Origin: Tanypteryx hageni
Taxonomy: Eukaryota > Arthropoda > Insecta > Odonata > Petaluridae
Direction: 5' to 3'
NCBI GenBank assembly: GCA_028673005.1
Contig: CM054115.1
Span: 6,059,501 to 6,123,500 of the forward strand
Length of the DNA: 64,000 nt
The translations under genes and the position numbers were made by a program. Under the pieces are notes generated by a model. That model made no database searches and had not been told where the DNA came from. It saw only the letters and a program-made list of their open reading frames with translations. Shown here piece by piece: positions 12,466-23,290 of the stretch; position 1 is the stretch's first letter; the number at the start of each line of letters is the position of its first letter.

Positions 12466-12976
12466 ATGTTGTATATTTTGTATACAGTTTATTTGTTACA
12501 TATGTGAATTAGTTCTGTTTAATATTTAGTACTTTTTTACCTATTATTAGTTATTTTTTATTGTATATTAATTTATTGTTTCATGTTTATTATGTAAGTG
12601 TATATATAATTTACACCATATATATGTATTTTTTATTGCATAGAAATGTTTTATGTTGTATATAAGTATGTTTTATACATAAGTTTTTCTTAATTTTGTA
12701 GTTTGCACCAAAGAAATGTAACTTTTAAATATGAATCGAGTTCAAGTATCTCGTATCTATCAATAATATAAAAATTTTAAAGTTCGATAACATTTTTATT
12801 AAAATTTACTGTTAAAAAATGAATGCATTCCTTTAATTGTATCATTACGATTTTTTCGAAATTGCAGTAAAAAAATATGACTCTTTTTAGATCCTATATT
12901 GTAAAAAAATCATCAGGGAAGCGGTTAATAACACCATTTAATTCACAGAATACTACACAAAAGGGCCTTCCTTCTT

Positions 12977-13898
12977 TTAACCCTGTGGTACTTGCATTAA
13001 TTTTTTAACTGTGAGTATTCGTGTGGGATACTCCTGACACCCCACAGAGTTTTTTGTTATATATAAAATATCACTATTATTCAATAATTCTTAATTTTGC
13101 TCTATTTATAATCATTTATAAGTGAGTTTTGATAAGTTCCAAATGATTTTTTCATTATTAATCTATTTTGAAAAGAAATAGTCTTAAGGTACACTTTCCA
13201 GAATATTTTCGAATTAATCTATGGAGTCAGTTGGCAGTTTTTAGGAATATACTTATAATATCGTCAGTTCATATAAGAAATCAGAAATTCCACAATAGAA
13301 CACATAATAATTGTACACAAGAAGAAAACAATTTTTTGCATAATGACCTTAAAAGCTGTATTTGCTTTACTTTTTCAATTTGAATATTTGTGCAATTCAC
13401 TATATTCATAATAGTTCTGTCAAATATCAGTCAGAAACAGTCTACTGGGAGCTTCAAAACAAAAACCTAACACTGAAATAATAAAAATCTACAAACCTTG
13501 TAGAATCAGTCAGTGAAGAAACTGTTGAGATGTGATCTCCAATTACGGGAAATAACAAATTATATGATGACGATCTGAAGAAATTATTGGGAGACCATCT
13601 CAAATTATGTGAAATAACAAAAGTTTGATAGAAAGTGACAATAAATTCAGAATATAAACAACATCTGCACAAAGAAAAAAGAGCTGATTTCCATAGCGTA
13701 TGCAGCACTCTCTTAGAAAAAGTGTCCTAACTCAAAGGAATACCACAGAAAACTGAAAATTTTTAGCAGAAAATGTTCCAAACATGTCATTTAAACTAAT
13801 GAAGGGTCAGGGTCATAAAAGGCCAAAGGAAAGGAACCCTGTCATAAAACGTATGCCTGGGGTGTCCACAGCACGCCATGCAAATACTGCAGGGTTAA
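12977..13898. mobile_element. TTAA element C (piggyBac-type MITE)
   Basis: TTAA at 12977-12980 and 13895-13898; inverted ends CCCTGTGGTACTTGCAT and CCCTGCAGTATTTGCAT. No transposase recognised; the minus-strand frame at 13454-13708 shows no motif. A weak palindrome (GGTGTCCACAGCACGCC) lies about 26 bp from the right TTAA. It sits in the Penelope frame. Confidence 0.8.
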
Positions 13899-14437
13899 TG
13901 TGAATACCCAAGACCTCCTTGATAAACTGCCAAAATGGTGTAAACTACAATTTTTAGGTAATCTATAAACTTTCTAATATCCTCTCCAAAAACAACCTCA
14001 AGGCAGTTATACCTTTTAACCTTATGAAATTATTCGGCAATTCTAAAGACAAATTGGAAATGGAAGATAAGTGTGGAGTGTGAAACATCTTCTGGAGTAA
14101 CAATAATAACAGTTCCTTTTTTGTACTATGCAAAGACCTAGGAATGGATGCCCTACAGCAATTAGATATCATACTGTGTACTTCCCAGAAAGACTCTCCT
14201 ATCTTAAATGTGTATGGTTTCATCACTCGTTCTCCATTGCTTGTCATCCCCTATCTTTCTTCCCATCTACAAGCCCTCACCAGCACCTCCTTGCAACACG
14301 CTCCAACTAACCTACTCCTTCCCCTCCGAAGGCTACGATGGATACCTCAAAGCCCCTTCCTCCCTACTCCCTCCTTAACTCCTTTCCCAATCTTTCCTCT
14401 CCCCCTTCTCATTCCCCCACTATGCCTTCATATCGAC

Positions 14438-14918
14438 CAGGGATCTCAAATTCAGGGCCCACACGGTACATTTCTGCGGCCTGCAAAGTAAACTAGTTTA
14501 CCCTATACAGCCAAAACTCAAATGTAATTCTTATCAAATGTTTAATGTAAATCTAAGAAATTTAACAAGTATATTTAATCAGCACTTTTGAAATATATGC
14601 AGTTTATTGCTCATTCTGATTTACAAAAATTCTGCACAGGTGAGGTATTAAGTATGTTCTTCCCATAGCCAGTGTGTCCAAAGAACTTGACGCTGAATCT
14701 AGAGTTTTTGTAATAAACAGTTTAAAGGCCACATCATAGGATTAGGGGAATTCCTTCCTCACGAAAGGGGAGAGTGAAGGCCCAAAAGAAACGAAACGGT
14801 GTGTGAGGACTGGAAATGCATGTGGCCTGCGGACTTGGTACGATGCCTAAATGCGGCCCACGGGTTAGATGGAGGTCCTTCATGAGGCCCGCGCACTGAT
14901 GTGTGTTTGAGGCCACAG
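14438..14918. mobile_element. hAT-type MITE
   Basis: Ends CAGGGATCTCAAATTC (14438) and, inverted, CTGTGGCCTCAAACAC (14918) are similar and typical of hAT. Flanks ATATCGAC and CTATAGAC agree at 6 of 8 positions, consistent with an old 8-bp target duplication. Confidence 0.5.
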
Positions 14919-15171
14919 CTATAGACTATATATATTATTTTTGTAACCACATTTCATCACCTGAAGAAGATGTATCACATTGAAATCTGGGTTGTGCTGA
15001 GTTATTACAACAGTGGAAAATACTAAGCTTTTATTTTATTTTTTCATCATATTATATGCTAGGAAAAACTAATTAAATTAAAGAATGTTAACTATGTCTT
15101 TAAAAAATAACATTCTCACCAAATTGCTCAAAATTACACCTCAAAGCAATATATCATTAAAAAGATACATT

Positions 15172-15365
15172 GGTTCACTTGAGCAAGTATTTTGGCAGAT
15201 AACTGCTTGCACACATGCGACAGATAACTCCAGGAGACCAGGATCTCGTGCAAAGAAAAAGAAATAATGGCTCACTTGAACAAGTATTTTGGCAGAAAAC
15301 TGTTTGGACACGTGCAACAGATAACTCCAGGAGACCAGGATCCTGTGCAAGGCGCCTACGCAGGC
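15172..15365. repeat. 97-bp tandem duplication
   Basis: Two diverged units beginning GGTTCACTTGAGCAAG (15172) and GGCTCACTTGAACAAG (15269), both ending near AACTCCAGGAGACCAGGATC. Open frames on both strands pass through them without a known motif. The GC-richer stretch up to 15480 is not recognised. Confidence 0.75.
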
Positions 15366-15611
15366 GGTCAGCCACTAGTGGTCCCGGCAACACCTTTCCT
15401 CCCTCCCCACCTGAAGCATGCAATGCCTCACTCCCTTCCCCAACTGTGGCCTGTGAAAGAGCTGCAAGGAGAGATACTCATGCATACGAATCACTCAACT
15501 CTACTGAGTCTATAATTTTACTCTGTTTCAAGCTGATACTTTACTTGAGTTTTTATTAAAGCAATTTTGAGTATTAGACATAACATACCTATCTGTAATA
15601 ATAAAAGACAA

Positions 15612-15637
15612 TGTGTGTGTGTGTGTGTGTGTGTGTG
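15612..15637. repeat. GT microsatellite
   Basis: Thirteen TG dinucleotides in a row. Confidence 0.95.
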
Positions 15638-15649
15638 GACAGCATATCT

Positions 15650-17110
15650 CAAAAACCAAGAAACTTAGAGACTTAAAAACTTGGTACACTTACTAATGGG
15701 ACCATGAGGATGTGCACCTCAGGGCCAGAATTTTGATTTTTGTGGGGAGAGGGAAAGTGGAGGGGGGTGCCATTTCCCATAAGATAACACGTAAAAATCG
15801 ATTTGTCGACTTATAGGTTTTTACTCTTTTGCAAATTAAAATTAGAAAGAATTGTGGACCTAGACCATTTTAAATAAAAAGAAATAATGTTTCTTATTCT
15901 TATCGTAACATTTTGCCTACAATACAAAATTGCTCAAGTTCTACGTTTAAATCATATTTATAGGAAAAATTTAAGCTTTTTAATGATATGTTGCCTTGCT
16001 GACTGTGTCATTGTTAACCCCTTAAGTGGGCATGAAATTTTCACAAATCGCTCACCAGATGGGGCATTTTTATGTGATTACATTAAGGGGTGAAATTTGG
16101 ATATATCATCAAAAACTTAAAGTTATATGATATGAAAATCATGAAACTGATTCTGTTGAACAAATAACAACTTTATCAACAATTTGAAAGTGATTTTTTA
16201 ATTTTTCATCATGTATTTTCATTCACTTTTCCCATTGTATATGACCGCATATTTCCTCATAAATTTTTTCTTGTCTTGCTGGATCTTTTGAGCACTATTT
16301 CAAGTTGTTAATTGCAATTTAGTTGTAATTCTGTGGATAAATGTGACATATTGTAAACCACTGTCCTGTAGTGGGGGGGGGGGGGGGGGGTTGCCTACCC
16401 TACCTCTACAGCCAATAAACTTATGTAAGTTACATCCCTGGTTAAAATATCCTAACCTTAGGATATTTTAGCACCAATATGAAGCACCTCCTACAAATTT
16501 TTTTGAAACTTTCTTGTTCCTAAAATTATCTCTATAAACAAAAGTTCAACTGCATAATTAGCGAAGTCACAGCACGGAAAAATATTGCCTGAGAAAATTG
16601 TTTCATGTAAACATAGACGAAGAATAAGTAAAATGTATTTCTGACTAATCAGGTTTTCTCACTAGGGCAAAATACATCAGAACTCTGAACTCACCAAATG
16701 GAAGCTCAAGCCAAAAGTCCCGTTAGAGGTTTTGTTGCTTGTAAACTGCGCCAAAACATTGCCAAAATGTCTCTTTTTTGAATGCATACAGTGCGTCTCA
16801 GAGAGGGACCACCATCTTGAAAAAAAATCAATAGATGGCAGGACATTTCCTCCTAGCATAACAGAAAAGGCACACATATTTGCACTTAACCCACAGAGAG
16901 ATGATTTTTTTCATAGTGCGCATTTATTCATGCTCCCCACTTGGCGAGCGACTTTGATGCGTGCATATATGCGCTTAGCCCACTTAAGGGGTTAAACCTC
17001 GAGATTGTATTGTCACCTTAATCCTTATATTTTATGCATAAGGAATGCATGCTTTGAATGCTTTAATACAAGAGAGAGAGAGAGAGCAAAAAAGAAAGGA
17101 GAGAGGGACA
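15650..17110 (-). repeat. Dispersed noncoding repeat, copy 1, holding TTAA element D
   Basis: Read on the minus strand, the parts outside the TTAA element match copies at 20880-21340, 49550-50060 and 58640-59170. Shared landmarks are TTTTTACGTGTTATCTTATG, AAAATGG followed by TTCTAATTTTAA, and ACCTCGAGATTGTATT or its variants. The family resembles Helitron-associated noncoding sequence but I cannot define its ends. Confidence 0.6.
16014..16995. mobile_element. TTAA element D (piggyBac-type MITE)
   Basis: TTAA at 16014-16017 and 16992-16995; perfect 14-bp inverted ends CCCCTTAAGTGGGC. GCATATATGC (16963-16972) is centred 24.5 bp from the right TTAA and a looser GCAT/ATGC palindrome lies 41 bp further in. 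An 18-base G run lies near 16373. The copy of the host repeat at 20.97 kb has an uninterrupted TTAA at the same place. No transposase is seen. Confidence 0.85.
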
Positions 17111-17111
17111 A

Positions 17112-17234
17112 AATTAAATGTTCCATAAATTAAAAATAATTTTGGGCATATAAGAATTGTATAGCATAATGTACTTCTTTGCCATACAATTTCTATTTGC
17201 CCAAAACTATTTTTACTCTCTGGAACACTTAATT
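17112..17234. repeat. Fold-back: 54-bp arms around a 15-base loop
   Basis: Left arm (17112-17165) and right arm (17181-17234) are inverted copies with few mismatches, for example TTTTGGGCATATAAGAATTG against CCCAAAAC and CAATTTCTATTTGCCC. Transcribed, it would form a long hairpin. It may be a snap-back MITE or a dispensable hairpin; no product is implied. Confidence 0.8.
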
Positions 17235-17309
17235 ATGTGAATTTTATATTTATTGGCTACTTTTTAGTGCATTTAAAAGTTGGTTTCATTAATTTTTGTC
17301 AATTATAAC

Positions 17310-17958
17310 TTAACACTTTTTCATTGGGAAACATATTATTACATATTTCACTGCCCGACCATTGTAGTCGGGGCACGTATTAGTACGTATTTTGCCTACA
17401 CGTAAGGAAACGCATCACTATGTGTTTCATAGCTGTCCTGTTAAGGGCAGCACACATTGTACTGTGTATATGGGTATCCTTGTAGGCATTGTAGGCTACT
17501 GCCACCTTACAAATCAGTGTAACTATTATAGCTGGACTGTGAGATATGATCAAGGAAATGCTTCGAGCTTTAGTTCGTCACGTGCAGTCTCTCATTTGTA
17601 TCTTTTTGAGCATTACCATACTGTGACCAATTACTAGGATAGAGACAAAACGTTTTTCTGTATAATTATGACTGCATTAGGATTGCATTTTCAATAAAAT
17701 TATGTAACAAAAATAAAATGTTTGAATTGTACTTTATACTCACGAATTGTACTTTTGTACTAACCATAACTGTAAATAAAATTGATGAAACTGTGTTATA
17801 ATATAGATCGTAATCAGTACCCATTCCAAATTTGACCTGAAAATATTGAGTACTTTGGAAATTACAATAGTTTAAGCATAATTATAATGCGCATAATATA
17901 AAAATGGCCACCACAGAGAAGACGCTGTGCAAAAATATGTCAGATGGTAAAGTGTTAA
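17310..17958. mobile_element. TTAA element E (piggyBac-type MITE)
   Basis: TTAA at 17310-17313 and 17955-17958, inverted ends CACTTTTTCAT and CACTTTACCAT. An interrupted palindrome CCCGAC/GTCGGG lies at 17354-17372. No transposase is recognised. The right flank (CATATTTGATGGGCAATTATG) matches the Helitron-type repeat at 19.6 and 57 kb, so it entered such a copy. Confidence 0.7.
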
Positions 17959-19599
17959 TACTTATCATATTTGATGGGCAATTATGCTAGTTTGATTATA
18001 CCTCCGAAATTTTTATTTATCAAATTTGTCTCACAAACAGACATGAAAATTACAGGTGATGTCATAAGAGCAGAATGGAGCTCATTTAGAACCACAAGGA
18101 AAAATAACAACAGCCTTTGGCACACCATGGAGGCTTCACCGCCAGAATATTAAGACATATTTCGTTAGAGAGCAAAGACTAGGGTTTCCACCTCTCCTGG
18201 GAATCTCCTGGAATTAGTCCACTGTAAATACATCTCTCCTGGAATCTGATAGGACTTGTCCAGGAGGCAAAAATCTTCATAACCAAGTGATTTTCAGATT
18301 GACTGCTCTTTTTACAGTGTATTATGTTGAGATTTTGGAAGAATCATCAGCTTTGATTCGAACAAAGCAACACTTAATTTAGAAATGTTTTCTTTACACA
18401 GGATCATGCTGGTAATTACCTCTGATGCCTCTCTAAAGGGTTGCCTGAGTTTGACAACAATTTAAATCTAACTAGAAACATTCATAATTGTTTTGATATC
18501 ATTTGCTACTTTATAAACAATGTTGCAAAAACCTGCCATTTAAGTGGTTATAGTAAATTAACCTTTGAGTGTGTAGTTGTATCTTTGAAAAGGAATTCCT
18601 ACATAGACAAGGAAGGGAAGGAAGACAGGGATAAAAGTTTATTAGAAAATTAAAGGCACATTATTATTTGTCTCATACAAAACAAAAAACAAGTTTTACT
18701 GCTGACAGACAAAGTGAAAGTTCCGAGGGAAAGCTACAAACAAATTTTTGTTGCTGTTATTTAAAGTCAATTATTTTTTTAAAATGTTTACATGGTATGC
18801 TGCGCATCGTTTTAATTATGTGAGCTCAGGCAAACATTGCTGTGAGATTTGTCAATTTTCTGAAGCAGAAGTTAATGAAATTAAATTGATCTCTTTTCTG
18901 ACATTTCTTCATGGAATTATCGCTTAGCTACCAACTATTAACACTAGAAATTTTATTAAATTAAAACAGAAAATATTATAATGATCATTTTGAACATTAA
19001 AATTTCATAAACATCAAGCATTTAAAATTCCCAAAGAATTGAATGTTCATAATTTTCACATTGCATTACAACAACCAAACTGCTAGCGAATAAATGTATC
19101 TTGAAAATTATGATACCCTGCCAATTTTGAAACTCTATGAAGAACAATTAATTTTTTATTATAAGTGAACAAATGAAAATTTTTATAGAAAATCAATTTA
19201 ATGTGACTGCAAATTGGGCTGGCTTGACGCCAATGCCAACAGTGCGAGTTCACCGAGTCCCATGTTTGCAGAGTCCCAGCACTCTATAAAAAAATATTTG
19301 TTTTACTAGTACAGTACATACATTTAAAAGGTTGGAAAAAATATTGAAGGCTGCCATAGTGAGTTATGTTGCTTTATTTATTTATATTTACTATTAAAAA
19401 TTTTACATGCTTAAGAGACCTCACACACCCATTTTTAGTTGGACTACATAATTTTCCTAGCAGAATCTGACTGCGAAGCATGTCAGAGGCTCTCCAGTCT
19501 AATAATAATATAATTAAGTTCCTTGCCACTAGAGGCAGGGCTGTTGCATCTTGGAAAGCAACCAAAATGACACACAGCAGCAGCAGGCATTAGGGTATT
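17959..19599. other. No recognisable gene
   Basis: AT-rich. At 18180-18260 a repeated CTCTCCTGG/TCTCCTGGAAT phrase resembles the end of a hAT-like MITE but has no partner. The remaining short open frames have no motif. Confidence 0.5.
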
Positions 19600-20560
19600 A
19601 TAATACTACTAGCATAATTGCCCATCAAATATGACGTGATTACCATAAAAGGATTCCAAATACATATGATTTCGATACGAAAAATCAGTAGGATATGCTA
19701 TGATCTGGTTTGGCTTTCATGCACAATCAAGTCACTGTTTTTGAAAGTTATGTTTGTTTTAATTATATTGTTTAAGTAATTATTTGCAGAGAGGCCAAAT
19801 GAATATCCAAATATTTGCTGAAATAAGAGAAAAATCAAAATAATGAGGTGTAGCTGAAATTTATTTGAAATATTTGAGCAAATTATAAGTTATTTAAAAC
19901 ATATTGAATTTAACTTAATAAATGAATTATTTTACTCTTATTAACTAGTAAAAAACAGGATAAAATGTGAAAAAGTCAATTTACGATCTAAGGAAAATAT
20001 GTAGTAACTTACTCACTATTAACTAAATACTTACATGAACTGCAATGAGTTTTAAGTTTTAAGATCACACTTTTCTTTTAACTACATTAGTTATGAAAAT
20101 TTTACAGAAAAATCACTTTATTTAAAGAAATTTAAATAAAAGTCATAAAATGTTATTTTTTCAATCCTATTTGAAATTTGGTTGGAAATATTTTGTATTA
20201 TCAGTTAAAGAAATCCATTGAAAATTACGTGACCTATATTAAGTATTATGAATTCCCACCATTTGGCAATGGCGCATGATTCAATAGTATAACATTTTTT
20301 ATAATCAATTATAATTTATTATTGTTATTTTTGTACTGCAGCTCCTTTTAATCCTATACAAATGCTACGTCCTCTTCCTCTTTCTGAATTTCTGCTCATT
20401 CCCATTCTCTTTTCCTTCCTCCCTCTAATTACTTAATAGATTCAGTAAATAAGTCATACCCATGTATAAAAGTCTGACCTGTGTTAAAGCACTAAATTGG
20501 TGCATTTATTATGAGGCCAAGAATAGAATTCAACAATTGGGACAACAGTGGTCCAATATA
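19600..20560 (+). repeat. Helitron 3' noncoding region, copy 1
   Basis: Starts TAGCATAATTGCCCATCAAA and runs parallel to the inverted stretch 56460-56985, which directly follows a Helitron helicase C-terminus. Shared landmarks include CAGTA(A/G)GATATGCTAT, CTGGTTTGGCTTTCATGC and GAAATATTTGAGCAAATT. This identifies it as sequence downstream of a Helitron helicase gene. Confidence 0.65.
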
Positions 20561-20879
20561 AACAAAATGCGTGAAAACGTGAAAAATCATATTAAAACGC
20601 AATTTTTGGAGATTTACGAATGAGATTTAAATTCTTCTCTTCGCATAACTAAGTCCTTATCCTTGAAATATTTTTAAATGTAAATGAAAAATATCTGCAT
20701 ATCAAGGAATGGCTTTTTGTGTGATTCATAAACGCGATGCGAATTTATAATTCCAGTTAATTATAAGATGCACTATAAAAAACTATGAAAATAATTATAA
20801 AAATAGTTCATTACCAAAATTTTCAATAGGAAGTTAACTGAAAAGAAATTAATGAAAAACACGATTTTCATTATAAATA

Positions 20880-21340
20880 ATTTGGGCACTTTCTCACTCT
20901 CATACTAAAGTATTCAAAGAACACTTTCCTTACACATAAAGTATAAAGACGACAATACAATCTCGAGGTTTAACAATGACACTGTCAACAAGACAACCTA
21001 TCTTTAAAAAGCATAAAATTTTTCAAATGTGATTTAAATATATAACTTGAGCGATTTTGAGCCAAAGGCAAAAGTCATGATAATAATAAGAATCTATGTT
21101 TATTTTTCTTTAAAATGGTCCCCATTTAAAGATCGTAGGTCAATTAATTCTAATTTAATTTTGCAAAAGAAAAATAGCCTGCAAGTGAAAAAAGGTATTT
21201 TTAAGTGTTCTCTTATGGGGATTTGTATAGTGTGTTCCAGTGGACCAACGGACGGACAGAATAAGGATATTATGTATATAATAGGGCCTGTGACAGGCTC
21301 TTATCAACTTAAACTGCTTTCAATTTTAGTTGTAGATGTT
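20880..21340 (+). repeat. Dispersed noncoding repeat, copy 2, with empty TTAA site
   Basis: Matches the host of TTAA element D. At 20970-20973 it has a single TTAA in CTCGAGGTTTAACAATGACA, exactly where element D sits in copy 1. Ends near a GGACCAACGGACGGACAGA phrase seen in related form at 59.15 kb. Confidence 0.7.
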
Positions 21341-21771
21341 GTTGACATTTAGAAGCTCCATTGTCACACTGGTGAACATTAAATAATAAGTGAATTTATT
21401 AGATAAGATTCAATAAACTCAGCTATTATTAAGCAAATAATACAGACGATACATTAAAGTGAGGATTACAAAGCATTTAACATTTGTCAAAAATCTCCTC
21501 CAAGCACAATTATATTTTCTCCAAACAATTCTTTTTCCCCCAATATGTCGCATAGAATTCTGTCAACGATTTCTAAGGCGATTCCTGTAACCATTGGTAC
21601 TTCATCCCAGATTATAACATCAAACTCATGTAAAAAACCTTTTTTAGGAGGTGAAAGTATTAGTGAAGTTGAACACTGTAGATCCAGAGGTAAATTAAAG
21701 GCTGTGTGACATGTGATACCATCTGGAAGAATTATCGCTGCAATCTGAGTCCATGCCACATTTAACCCTTA

Positions 21772-23026
21772 ACTGAAATGGTGGTGGTCAAATCGTCGCC
21801 CTGTTCAATCTTTCTTATGTCAAGTTAAACTTTTTCTCGCCAGAATGTTCTTCTTCCTAGTACCCTCCTAGGTTACAAAGGGGAATTGGTTGCAGTAATA
21901 GTCTGACCTTGATTGTGTTTATTTCCTGAGCAATCGAGGAGTTGGGTCATTTTGACCATACCAGTTACATAACTTTTTGTAGTTAAGCTTCCTTCATGTT
22001 TTCTGGGAGATTAGGGGGGGGAAGCTGTTAAATTGCTGTTTAGATTTAGATCAAGAGATGAGAAATGATGTTTGTATGGTTTTACTAAGTATATTACTTT
22101 GATTTCGTACATTTCTAAAAAAATAGGAGTGTAATTTTGGTCTCAAGCATGCACCACTCCATACAAAATGATGAAGGTATGGGAAAGCCTGAAATTAATG
22201 CGTTTTATAACTACACTAAAGGAAGTGTGGATATCCTCAATCAAAAATGTGCCACATTTCTGTAAGCAGATGAACCAAGCACTGGCCTATGGTGCTCTTT
22301 TGAACAATTTTGAACATATCTGCCATCAATGACTACGTTTTGTTTTACTCAAAGAGGCATGCTGATAAAGCGAATCACTTATCATTCATCAAAAATCTCA
22401 CTATGCAACTGGTGAAGCCTCAAATGATTCACCGCATCTATTACGAGAGATTGCCATTGCATCTGCGACACTCTATTAGCATCATTCTTCAGATACCCCT
22501 TCCTTCTAAAGAATGTCAGGACCAATACAAGGAGGAAAACGCAAGCTTTCCTAAATATGCCCTTCTAAACTGAATAGGTTTCGTCAAAAATGTGAGCAGC
22601 CAATATGCAATGGCTGTACAAAGAGGGTCTACACTAATTACATCGAAAATGTTGAGTAAAACGACTTTTTATTTTTTTGTGAAATTTTATCGTTCCTTAG
22701 ATTTTTTCTATTAGTTACTTAGTTAAGCATCTTCTTATTATATTATTATAAGTATTTTTGTATTTATAAAGTTGTATACAGTATCTGAAATTTTCAAGTC
22801 AAAACCTTTGCTTTGTAATACGAAAAAGTTTTTTAGCCTTTATGCTGAATAATTTTTACTTGTTTTGTAAAAGTTTATTAAAATAATATATTTTATATTC
22901 ACAGCATAATACAATCTAACTTTTACCATCTCATTCTATTAGAAATAATGACAATGTGATTGGTCAATTTTGACCAGTACCATACCACTTACGGAAAAAA
23001 ATCTCACCGTACCAGTTAAGGGTTAA
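21772..23026 (+). mobile_element. piggyBac element F, internally deleted
   Basis: TTAA at 21772-21775 and 23023-23026; inverted ends CCCTTAACTG. Palindromic GGTCATTTTGACC (21945-21957) and TGGTCAATTTTGACCA (22961-22976) lie inside the two ends, and TACGG/CCGTA arms lie about 22 bp from the right TTAA. The transposase C-terminus is inside. Confidence 0.9.
22240..22660 (+). pseudogene. piggyBac transposase C-terminus
   Basis: The frame at 22310 reads INDYVLFYSKRHADK, FIKNLTMQLVKPQM and LPLHLRHSISIILQIP, matching the late part of piggyBac transposases after the DDD domain. A stop and frame change follow, then RQKCEQPICNGCTKRVYTNY, a degraded Cys-rich domain. The catalytic core is missing. Confidence 0.8.
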
Positions 23027-23290
23027 AACCTTTTTTCCCATCGACATTAATTTATGATATTATTTTGTGTACAAATACATTTTGCCTGATCCTCCAGAAG
23101 CATTGACTACCTTCGTTAAAAGAATTAACTATTTGATTTGCAGCATATAATTCTTCATTTCAATTTGGCCACATAGTTGAAGCAACTAATAAAAGGTTTG
23201 AAGAATACTCTGGAACTTGATAGATTGTAATGTTCATGTCACATTCACATGGCAGAATAAAAGAAGCAGAAATGGTTTGTACTCACTTGT

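Larger units (their letters stand above)
11648..12928 (+). mobile_element. piggyBac element B, internally deleted, complete ends
   Basis: TTAA at 11648-11651 and 12925-12928 enclose inverted ends CCGCTTCCCTGAT. It contains paired palindromes at the left end, a 58-bp tandem repeat around 11985-12095 (CATTGCTAGGTCATTCG twice), and a C-terminal transposase fragment on the plus strand, which sets its orientation. It sits inside the Penelope reading frame. Confidence 0.85.
11270..14095 (+). pseudogene. Penelope-like reverse transcriptase, interrupted twice
   Basis: Begins FRYVEDILYLWTRSNHQ, the Penelope RT catalytic block; the usual Asp-Asp reads Glu-Asp here. It continues FLYSLHPFLNYTLEKE and NGHLNFLDLTTT. 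A frame change near 11470 leads to IFRKPTYTDHVIHNS and HPIHHKHA. Two TTAA-flanked elements (11648-12928 and 12977-13898) interrupt it. Removing each with one TTAA keeps the same frame through both junctions and on to KLSNILSKNNLKA at about 13970. It stops near 14095 just where a GIY-YIG domain should begin. Confidence 0.85.
21440..23290 (-). pseudogene. Helitron helicase (PIF1-like) fragment split by piggyBac F
   Basis: Before the insertion, EELYAANQIVNSFNEG leads to a Walker A-like region (SGGSGKMYLY, with a frame change) and MSMGKKVL. After it comes AWTQIAAIILPDGITCHTAF, then FDVIIWDEVPM (Walker B/DEAD-like, with EVP) and IIVLGGDF, where the next codon is TGA in place of the usual Arg. Removing the element and one TTAA joins both sides in frame. 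Helitrons use this helicase for rolling-circle transposition. The Rep domain is absent. Confidence 0.85.

Noticed and set aside
14128..14491. 115-codon Pro/Leu/Ser-rich plus frame
   Set aside because: Two overlapping frames in a C-rich stretch without motifs; adjoins a hAT MITE.
15141..15559. Overlapping frames on both strands around the 97-bp duplication
   Set aside because: Frames arise because the duplicated unit lacks stops; no domain and no agreement between strands.
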